From Auanema rhodensis (lineage: Eukaryota > Nematoda > Chromadorea > Rhabditida > Rhabditidae): a stretch of 64,000 bases of DNA. The stretch spans positions 14,020,501-14,084,500 of the forward strand of contig OZ059899.1 of the NCBI GenBank assembly GCA_964057225.1, given 5' to 3'. The notes under the pieces were generated by a model, which made no database searches, was not told the origin of the DNA, and worked only from the letters and a program-made list of their open reading frames with translations. Position numbers and translations under genes: made by a program. The number at the start of each line of letters is the position of its first letter. Within the stretch, counting starts at the first letter, position 1. Shown here piece after piece: positions 51,206-61,735 of this stretch.

Positions 51206-52315
51206 GCAACTTGTGTGTATAAACGTTAAAACTTAGGTTAAGGTTTAAGATGTAGTAATGAACTGATTTTGATGTGAAAAATGGTTAAAAACGAGAATAA
51301 AAGTATTAGGATCTATTAGTAGTAACTGAGATATATATATATATACTAAATGAGTTGGTGTGAATGTTCAAAATATCTTTTTCGAGATTGAAAAGAAGAT
51401 TAAATTACAGTTGGTCAGTATAGATAGACGATTACTATGAACTTCTTTCATGAATAGAAGAATAACATTTCAATAAAAATATATAAAATGATTATTATTA
51501 TTTCAAGAAGAAGAAAAATTTAAAATATTAGGATGAGAAACAAATATTTAGAAGAAGAAAAAAAAGAATTTAAATGAATCAGTCAATACAATGCATATAA
51601 TGATGTCACGGAATATTCCGAAATGCATATGAGTTTAGGAATGCCATAAGCATCATCATATTTGACTGATAAAGCCCCATATTGAAATAGTTTATACTGA
51701 CTATACTATGAACACGAAACAAGATAAGTCCCCAGAAGTTATTGAAGATAACATAATAGCTGAAAAGCAATTGATGATAAAAACGGAAAATCTTATAACA
51801 AAAAAAAAAGGAAAAGAAGAAAAAACGTGAATGTGAAGTGATGAAACAGATGAAAAATGAAAAAAATATTACAAACTGAATAACCTTATAGAGCATATGA
51901 AATAGATAGAAGAGTTATCAAGAGCGTAAAGAGCAACATCAATTAATCGATATACATACATGTAGGTGCAAAGTAAGGCAGACGAGACAGAAAGAAAATG
52001 ATCTAAGAAATGAATAATATTATAATTAATTAATTGATAAAACATAAATATTAATCATAATAATAATAATTTATTTTCAAATTATATGCATATAATCTTT
52101 AAAATTGAATTTATAATTTGATATAAATATAATGTTTATATTCAGTAGAGTTTTTAGATATTATAGATTCTTTATTATGCAGAATATAACATAATAATTG
52201 GAATTATTTTCGTTAAATATATAAAAAGAAATAATAAAAATATATAATAATTAAAAGATTTTAATGAAATAGTCAACCGTTCATTGGTAATGCGTATGGT
52301 ATGAATGATTATGAA

Positions 52316-52335
52316 TCACGTGAACTCACGTGAAC
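52316..52335. promoter_or_regulatory. Tandem E-boxes (CACGTG x2) upstream of FHOD
   Basis: Two TCACGTGAAC copies are spaced one helical turn apart (12-bp period in ATCACGTGAACTCACGTGAA), with a further half-like TCACGT 3' of them. About 1.65 kb upstream of the FHOD start codon. Confidence 0.4.
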
Positions 52336-52428
52336 TTCCTAATCACGTATGATGACAAATTAGAATATTATAATTATAATATTTAATGTTATATTTACTT
52401 AGTTATACATACTTACATCTTATTCTCA

Positions 52429-52459
<31 letters not shown>

Positions 52460-52931
52460 ATTAGTTCTTGTTCAAATTTCAGAAAACACATCTGAATTTC
52501 GGTTTACAACTCGAACTATAGAGATTGAAGGAGAGAGAATGTGGCTGAGCAGAAGATAAAGAGGGAAAAGAAAATGAAAAGGAGAGAATGAGAGACAGAG
52601 AGAGAAAGAGAGAGGGAGAAGAGGCCACGAACCAGAGGTGGATACGAACAAATTTCGTGTAGCAATATTATATATTATAAGGAAAAGCTTAAAACAAATA
52701 GCTGGAAATTATCTCTTACTCTCTCTTCCCTTCTCTCTTCCCCTCTCTCTATCTCTTTCTATTGCCCTCTCCTCTATTTTTTCCATTCTATTTCAAACAC
52801 AGATAAAAGAAGAAATAAAAATGATTGTATATAATCACTGTTATGGAGAAGTTTACTGATTAGTTTCCAAATATGAATCGTTAAAAGCTGTGTTAAATTG
52901 AAAATGGTACAAGAAACCCTGGAATCAAATT

Positions 52932-52935
<4 letters not shown>

Positions 52936-52994
<59 letters not shown>
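52936..52994 (+). repeat. (GA)29 array
   Basis: Perfect GA run of about 59 bp in the FHOD upstream flank. Confidence 0.95.
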
Positions 52995-52997
<3 letters not shown>

Positions 52998-53752
52998 CAA
53001 ATCATTTTTCTGCAAAAGATGGAAGAAGGACAATGAAAATATAGCTTATTCCGGTAGAAATAAGAGAAGTTATGTGTGGGTGAGTTAGAAATGAGAAAGC
53101 AATATGAACAGTAAAGATGGAGTCAGAAACGGAAACCGAATTGTGGACGAATTAGGTCCGAAAGTCAACAGAGAAAAGGATTAATTAGAATCAAAAAAAG
53201 GAACGAATCAACGATGATGAAAAGAAAGTTTTGAAGACAAATTAGACAAAAGCTGATGAACGAACTGCTTGCTATATGTTGTGGATGGTTTGCTGTTTGT
53301 GTACACACACACACACACACACTAGGCTTTCTGATGAGCGATTAAACCGAAGTTGCGCTTTAGATCAAAAAAACTTTTTGACTAAAATGGTTCTAAGGCT
53401 TGATTTAACTATGAAATGAAGTTGAATAAGCCTAACGACATACATGTCGTTGAGCATGTGTACTTGTGGCTTAATAGATTGGCATAATGGATTACAAGGT
53501 GAAGAGATCAAGCTTACAAGGTATATGGCAGGTGATTAGTCTTGTTAGTATCAAAATGAAAGATTCAAAATTTCAAAATTGAAATGTCTTTTCAAAAAAA
53601 AAGAAAGAAAAGAAAGTGCATTATAAGTTCTAATCAAACTGTATCATATGGAGAAGCATGTACAATATATATTTGAAAATACATTCTAAAATAGTCTTTG
53701 TACAACGAAAAACTCGATTTAGTAATTGTGGAAATAAATCTTCAGCTTCTGC

Positions 53753-53756
<4 letters not shown>

Positions 53757-53812
<56 letters not shown>
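53757..53812 (+). repeat. (CT)28 array
   Basis: Perfect CT run of about 56 bp, 760 bp from the GA array at 52936 and opposite to it in strand. If both were transcribed they could pair. Confidence 0.95.
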
Positions 53813-53817
<5 letters not shown>

Positions 53818-54000
53818 AATATAAATATTTTATTCTATATCTCTTCTCAACTTCATCCTTTGTAATGTTCTATTAGCCGATGCAATTATCAGAGACACTG
53901 TCAAATCCCAAAAAAATGATGAAAAAGTTAATCTGGTCGATGTGTAACGGTAGAAGAACATCAATGCCATTCAGATATATACGACAGAATGTTGCTGTTG

Positions 54001-57000
54001 CTGATAGGGACAATGATGGCCATGGTGTTGGTTGGTGGTGGTGATGATCACGATGATGATGATGATGATGATGGTGTGGAATTTGTATCCAAAACATCTG
54101 ATACAAACAACCTAAGTTTCATTCAGTGTAATGAACGATATAAGATAATTGGTCAGCAGATGAAGAGAGGGACAAAGAGTGCGAAACAAGGAGAGACAGT
54201 ACGTCTTCTAGACTGTCTAAATAGAATATCAGGAGAATTCGATGGAAAAATGAATGAGCTGGAGCGGGGAAATTGGCATTTTCGATTCGAAAAGCATTTT
54301 CTGTAAAAATTTTGTGGATGAAAAGAATGAAGGTGAAACAGCAGACGACGGCTTATCATATTCATATAGTTAGCTGATACTAAGCACTAAGGCTGGAATT
54401 TGAAATCAGCTTGATATCAATGATGCCGACAAATTTGAAAATAGCCTGATATAGCTAAGCAAACTATTCAGGGAATTTCGAGATAAATCGAGAAGGGAGA
54501 AAGGAATATACGAGGAAGATGGGATGATGATGAATATGATGATGAAGAAAGAAGCCGATTGCATAGGTGAGATCAAGTGAGATGATGAAGAGAAGAAAGA
54601 TTAATTGATGGATTGGCTTAATATCTGAATAACAATCAACCAAAATCCTAATTAAGATGATTAAATATTCAGAGAATTAAGCATTTGAAAAAAAAATTCA
54701 TCAGAAAAAGAATTTTGCAACGAAATTCATATGGTAGTATCTAAAGTCACTACTTTCATTTAAATCTGATGAAGACATTCCTTCACATTCGTTTTTACAT
54801 ATGTGAATTCATATTAGAATTACGACAAAAATGATGTTGAAGCAGGATGAAAAACATGGAAATCGGAAAAACCGTCCGAGAATTCCGGACTCTTTGTCTA
54901 AGCAGTGTTCAAGCGTGGGTGTTTCAGCGAGATGAAACGCAAAACATGTGTTCGAAGACGGCAACGTTGACACGAGCTCAACGAATGAGACATGGAAAAC
55001 GAAGACTTCTAGGACACTTTAAAAAAATTAATCAATGTTATAAAGTTATACGATTAACTATATGATATAGATCAAGTTAGAAAATGCGTGAATACGTACA
55101 GTTGAAGCTGTGTGAGCATTAGCGAAAATTAAAATAAGAAGAGCATTGAAAAAGTAAGTTAAAGAGAGGATGTTAAAGTAACTTTTGTGGATTATATTTT
55201 CGGATATAGATAAAGCAAAATGTAAGAAAGAAGAAAGAAGAAAACTAGAAACATCATGTAAAACTTTCTATGGACGATTGTCTCTTCGATTTATATCAAT
55301 CAAACTACTAAACTATATAGAATATACCTGATATTCTTTGCATCGTACTCAGAAAAACAACAAAAAAATAATTAAAAATGAAATCAAAACAAAATAAATA
55401 TTAATAGAAATTGAAAGACAAGATCTACTCAATAGGTTATAACATCAATGTCAGTATATAATTGTTTTGAAATTCATTTGCAAGGCAGCTACCATTTTAA
55501 TCCAATCGTTTACCCTAACCTTCCCTCTAACTATACCCATGTTTCTCTCTCTCATCTTCTCTCTTTATCTCTCTTTTTCTATATTTTCACCTAACAACCT
55601 TAATCTACATGTATGTCAAGTCTATAGAAGCCGTCAACTTTCATGCGAAGCAAAGGCGTGGCCAATATTTCTACAAATCAGAAAGAATGGCGAATATGGC
55701 TGTAGGACCGGTTCAAGCTACTCACAAGCTCATCCTTTCATGTCTCTCTCTCTCTCTTTCTTACGCTCTCTTTCTTAATATCTTCAACCTATCTTTTAGC
55801 TAAATGAAGCTCGCATTGATTAAATGATAAGATTATTAACAAAATAATCTTAGAACGACAGAATTCGTGCCAAAAAAAGTCAAAAAATACGACAAACAGA
55901 ATAAGAACAAGACGTGGTATAGCAAAAGATAATAGAGCAATTAGTGCCATCTTGAGGAGAATACCAAAGTCGAGATTTCGACTTCCAACTACCATCAGCC
56001 GTTCATGCCTCCTATCTTCTCAGAAGCAGTCTTGACAGCCGGAAATGTAAACATATGAAGCCGAGAGATAGTAGAACGTGAAGAGGGACAAGTACGTGAG
56101 ACAAGTGACGAATACAGGATTTTGTTAATTTCACTAAAGAAGATGGAAAAGTTCAGTTGAAAGGGGAAAAAAGGTTTTTCCTTCGTAATATTGAGATGAA
56201 AATTGAGAAAGAAATAAGAGAATAAGAAGGAATGAAGAAAGGTACAAAGAAAGGAAAAAAATCTTCGAGATTATGAAGGTTATAAAGTCAATGAACGAAT
56301 CTAAAATCTGATCAGAAATCAGGTTCATATCGTCAAAAGATTGTCAATGTTTCAAAAAGAAATTGTAAGAAGAATAATGAACCTAGGATAATCCAGCAAG
56401 CGAATGAGAGATAGAAAGAGAAGTTTCAAGTTCGAATATGCTAAAGTGGAGAGTGAAATCAGAAATCTCTCATCATATACATAACATCTGAAGCATTAGT
56501 CGACGATTGAGCATTAGTCCAGTGCTTAGTTACTGATGGCTAGTATCAATTCTCTGATGTCTTGCCTAGGAGCAGTAGCCACTGGGTTTGAAAGAGGGAG
56601 AGCTCTCTAAGCTATCAAAGTGATTTGAGATGAAGAGAAAAGGGAAAAATCATTATAGAGAACTGGATACAATGTAATAGTAAGAGGATTAGATAGATGA
56701 AGAAAGGACAAAGAATAGGTGGTAAGAAGACGAGACACAACACAAAACAACAGCTGACAGTAGATGAAGATGTGGCGGATTTAGCTTGGAAGAACTGCTA
56801 GACAGCCGTAAGATAAGCAGAGTAAAAATATAAAAGAAGAAGAAAAGAGAAAGAAAGAGAGAGAGAGAAATGGAGCAAGTGAGTGAGTAATGTTAACGAG
56901 ATCAGAACACCTCCATTTACCTCCAACACCCACAACAGATTATCTGATTCATAGTCATTTTCAATTTTTTAATTCAATAAAAACAAAGTTTAATATAAGA

Positions 57001-58200
57001 TTTTGATAGCTTTTATCAGTAAAATACGATTTTGATAGATTTGATGAGTAAAATACACATTTGCTTCTGCCAGGAACGAAGATAACAAAACTTCTTAATA
57101 AAATATATTTATGGCATGTATATAGTGATAAGGAATTCGTTCTAATTAGTCAAGTGTTAATCGTCCTACATCAAGGTAAGCCATTTGAACGATTCTCACG
57201 CCTAATCGACGTGAAAATGTGCGGCCGCTCTTTGACGTCATACACGTCAGAACATGAAATCATTTTAAAGTTATAGGCAGATGTGGTCCGGTTGTATGAA
57301 ATCAAGATTATTATTCTCAAATTCATTTAATAATTTTTATTTTTACAGTTAAATATGGAGAAGGAAGAGAAGAAGAGTATCCCCTCCTCTCTTCCCACAA
57401 TAATTGAGTGCAAATGGAGGAGGATGATAATAATGATCAGAAATCAATATTCTTCGTCAAACGTCTCAAGTAACAACTTAAAAATTCTAAAATCAACAGA
57501 TTCTTTTGATCGTTACGAGATATCACGTATATATACATATATTACATAGTTAACAGTTTTTTTTATTTCAATAAACTAAATCACAATGGCAATTATAAAG
57601 ATTTTAAGAAGAAAACCGTTAACTATATATTATAAAACTTGAATTTTTATGAAAATAATAATAAAAAATAAGAGAGAATTGAAGTTTAAACCAATGATAT
57701 AGTGTATAGAATGGAATGGAATGCATAAGATGGACTGGCAACAGTTGAGTTTAGGTCATAAATCGACGGCAATATTGAAGAAAAGATGAGAAGAAGTAAC
57801 AGGCTAAGCCACGATTGAGATTTTGCAACACGAAAATGAGAAAAAAAATGATTTTCGTTTACTTTGACACAAAAAAAGCAAGAAATATGATGAGAAACTT
57901 GAAACTGAAATTTCCAGAAATTAATCTATTTTTACACAAAAAATAAGATTTTAAAGCAAAAGACAGAACCAATGCTTCAGAATTATGGCTTCTATTAGAG
58001 TGAAGTGATGAAGTTAGAGGTCGATTGTTAAAAAAATCTGGAAAAATGAGTAAACCGGAATACTGGGCTTGATCTTCAATAGAAAAGATTTTGCAATGTT
58101 ATATTATGAAATGATCAAAGAAAGTAGAGATATGTGGAAGCTTCACGAAGATTCATGGCAATGATCAGAGTGACGAGATTGAGAATGAGAGAAATACGAA
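54001..58200. other. FHOD upstream flank, second part
   Basis: (GAT)n at about 54050-54072; CpG-richer complex patches at about 54850-55010, 55610-55740 and 57180-57250; a perfect CRE TGACGTCA at 57233-57240, beside GCGGCCGC at about 57221-57228. GAA-type purine tracts at 56820-56875. Several 60-105 codon open frames exist, but none has recognisable homology or splice support. Confidence 0.45.
57233..57240. promoter_or_regulatory. Second CRE-like TGACGTCA
   Basis: A perfect palindrome, followed within a few bases by a further CACGTCA half site and preceded by GCGGCCGC and CGACGTGA. The local CpG density is high for this AT-rich window, suggesting a distal regulatory element. Confidence 0.35.
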
Positions 58201-59470
58201 AGATTCTTCTAACAAATGCAGGATGAGTGAGAGGGAGAGAACAAAAGTCATGCTACAACGAACTTTCCAAGATATCGAGGGAGCCGGTTCGTTCACGGAC
58301 GTGGCATACTTGCTCCTTGCTCTTTTCAGTTTTTATGTTTCCATATTATCCTCACTGTCTCTGTATCTCACTGTTCTCTCTCTTTCTCAATTTCTCTCAA
58401 TATCGTTAATCTCTCTTTTTTTTTCCTTTTCTTCGCCTATGTTTCAGCTTTCACGACGTTGGCGTGATCGCGCGAACGATTGCGAGCAGGGAGAGTAGAA
58501 GAAGATGACGACGTCGAGGAGGCATCTGCAAACAAACTCAAATCGCAGCCATCCTAACTCGACTGCGTTTATCGTTTTTCTGCTCTCTCACTGTTTCTCC
58601 AAATGATATGTTCATCATTAAACGGATATAGACGATATGCGATGTAAAAATTTGTGGATACCGGTAGTTCAGTAGAATCACAGCTACCCAGACACACACG
58701 CATACACTTACACACACAGAGACATAAACACACACACACATACGCATAAATGCACTGAGAAATACAAACAAGACAACTTTGAATGTTATACAATCAACTA
58801 GAAGTCATGTAGATCCAGCAATTAAGCAAAGTAATACGGCAAAAAAGACCCCATTTGAGGAAAAATCCCATTCAGTTGACATGGACCGCTAAGTTAGTTG
58901 GCTAGAAGAGCGAAAAGTAGGCCCCACAAATCTTAAAAGTAAATGACCAGTAATACCACATACAATTTAAAAAAGGCTTTATATTTCCAAACGAAAAACA
59001 ATAATAAGAGAAGCTTTAAAGAAATAAAATAGAAAAATAAATTAGTTTTAAAGAAGAAATATTATGAAAAATAAGTAACAAACGTAAATGATTTCTTAGT
59101 CTTAAAAGGATAATTAAAATTAAAATAAATCTAAAACTATCCAATTAATTGGGTTTAGTACGAAGAAAAGTTTTTCTATTATTCTGAAGAAGCTTGAGAA
59201 GGATGTGCATAGAATACGAGATCATTTCCAAAATATAACCAGCTTATACGCATGTTGTAAGTACCTTCAGCCGCTTGGTCATTAACCAGAGAAAGGTGTG
59301 AGGAACAAGATTCAGAAGATAATTAGTGTGGACTGGTGGCGGCTTCTATTGCAAACGGCAAAGGTGGACGGGAAATTTGAATTGTTACGGCGACTGGCCA
59401 TATTGGTAATAACCATTTCTTAGAAAGGCATCCCGAGAAGCAGCAAATGAAATGGGCAGAAGGAGTGAGT

Positions 59471-59528
<58 letters not shown>

Positions 59529-60253
59529 GGGAGAGCCAATTATTCATGATGCATTTAGGCATATATGACGCTAAATATCGAAATGTGAATACAGAAGAAA
59601 CATCACGTAAGAATAATAACCTGAAGCACGGAACGGCTGAGGAAAAACCGGACAGTCAGAGAAAGGAGAACAGAGTAAGCTCGTCTTCATGTTGAAACTA
59701 ATGATTGAATACAATCTTTCAACTTTTTCTCAAACTTCAATCTTTTATCGAAATCAGTAAAAAAAACTTTGAAGAATCAATTCAGTTGAGTAGCAGAACT
59801 AATGAAATGTAAAAATGGTTGGAGGTGGGAAGGCTAGCAGCCCAGATAGAGAACGTCAACACAACCAGAAACAAGAACGCAGTCAATGTGGCCGGAGATG
59901 ATGACAACCAGGCACGTCTTCAGTACCCACACAATATTTTTTCTTTCTTTTTTTTAAACATTCGAAGGTTAATACAAATCACATTCTCCTTTTACATGTT
60001 GAAGCATTTCACATTGACTCCGTTAAAGCACAAAAGCAACAGCAGCATCAGGATTCTTTTCAACGTAAATATACTCTTATAGCAAGGAAGACTGGCTTTC
60101 CATCCATTTTTCTTTTTTGCCTTCACTTTTCCTCGTCTTCCTTTTCTATATAAAGAAAAAAGGAGCGAAAAAATATATGAAATGCCGTGTATGACGATGT
60201 AGATACAGATGAAATGGAGATGCTCGCGAAGACAATACCTTCGTCGTTCTCGT

Positions 60254-60293
<40 letters not shown>

Positions 60294-61624
60294 TATTCAA
60301 TATTCTTTCGCCTTCTCCTCTTTCAGGTTACCTATGAAGACTATGAAGCCGAGAAAACCCAACTTTCTCGCCACTTTTCTCTGAATACAGCTAATGGAGA
60401 CGACGGAACATGAAGCCGTACATGAGTTGTCATGTTTTCATTAGAACATTAAGAAACATTCATGTCGTGTAAACAGGTCAGATGGACATAAAACGAGCAT
60501 CCAAGTCGAGTATACCAAAATACATTTTCATTTAAAATTTTGTTTTAGTGGCATTCATGTCTTCAAATAGTAGTAATGATGTAAAAATCATAAAATTATA
60601 TTGAAAAGCAAAATCAATGAGATGGGCTGCACACACGCTGGCATGAACTTCATATTCTTGATCATCGAAGTGGTTTTCCAAAACTTTTTGACACAAAAAC
60701 CAAAAGAAAGGCAAATTTCATGCGAAAACTTACAGATTATCGAAAACGACAACAACGAGAAAGGTTTGGACGAAGAAAAAAGTGTGCGTACACACACGCT
60801 TTAGGAAAACCTAAATATGATGCGAACGCAGAAGATGAACAGACGGCTATCCTATCAGAATCTGCACTCAACATGAATACAGCTGACACAGCAACATTAG
60901 CAACAGAATAGACAAAGTAACTGAATATGAAATTGATGAGGAAAGCTGACGTTGAAATACACATAAAGATGAGCCATTAGTCATGAAGGAAGAACAGGTA
61001 GGGGAATTAGAATTCATAAACTGACTGATCAGCTAACAACATGAAAGTTAGGCTTCTGAATCTGTGTGAACGACAAACTTTAAAATAATCTCTCTCTTTA
61101 GAGCTTTGAGATAGAGAGGAGAAGGAAGAGGGAGAGAGAGAAAAGGTGAGAAAGAGGGAGATGGGGAGAGAGGACGAGACAGACCCAACTAACTACACGG
61201 CATTTTGAAGACAAATCAAACAAACATTTTCTAACAAACAGGCTTCATTAATGAGAATCAGGAGACCTGTAGTAGCCAATAGGCTGTTTCAGGCAGTAAG
61301 ACATCGTTGGGATTCTGATTCTCAGCTAATTCAACGCAAGTACGTATCTTATACCCATTATGATTGCAATACCTTTATATGTAATAGAGTTAAATACAAG
61401 ATATAGCGATAGAATTAGATCAAAGTGTAATTTGAATGACACTTTTTTCGCCGTCAAAACCTATAAAAAGCGGAAAAGACGAAGTCAGGTCCTTGTCGTC
61501 AGCACAATCAGCTAATGCTACCATCCTCGTCATTATTATCTTTATCGTATAGAAGACGATAGGTGAATGTAAAACAAAGAAGAATTGGTAAAATGATGAC
61601 TAAGCCGGCTACTAAGTACCTAGC

Positions 61625-61651
61625 TGCCTGCCTGACTGCCTGCCTGCCTGC
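61625..61651 (+). repeat. (TGCC)n microsatellite
   Basis: Six TGCC units with one TGAC variant, next to the CpG-rich hairpins at 61692-61735. Confidence 0.85.
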
Positions 61652-61691
61652 ATAACTGCATTGCTGAACGTCGTCAATCTTAAACAATAGT

Positions 61692-61735
61692 CTTCCGGTA
61701 GCTATCCGGAAGGTTGGACGGCCGACGTCCTAACT
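61692..61735. other. Two adjacent CpG-rich inverted repeats
   Basis: CTTCCGG (61692-61698) and CCGGAAG (61706-61712) flank a 7-nt loop. A few bases on, GGACG and CGTCC flank GCCGA. CTTCCGG/CCGGAAG is also the core of ETS-family binding sites in both orientations, so DNA binding is as plausible as RNA structure. Confidence 0.5.

Larger units (their letters stand above)
50667..54000. other. FHOD upstream flank, first part
   Basis: AT-rich with purine-rich segments on +. (GA)n 52936-52994, (AC)10 at 53303-53322, (CT)n 53757-53812, and a 7-bp inverted repeat AACGACA-TACA-TGTCGTT at 53434-53451. Between 51220 and 52430 the sequence is AT-rich and featureless apart from the E-boxes. No coding exon supported; a 5'UTR exon of FHOD may lie here. 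Confidence 0.5.
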
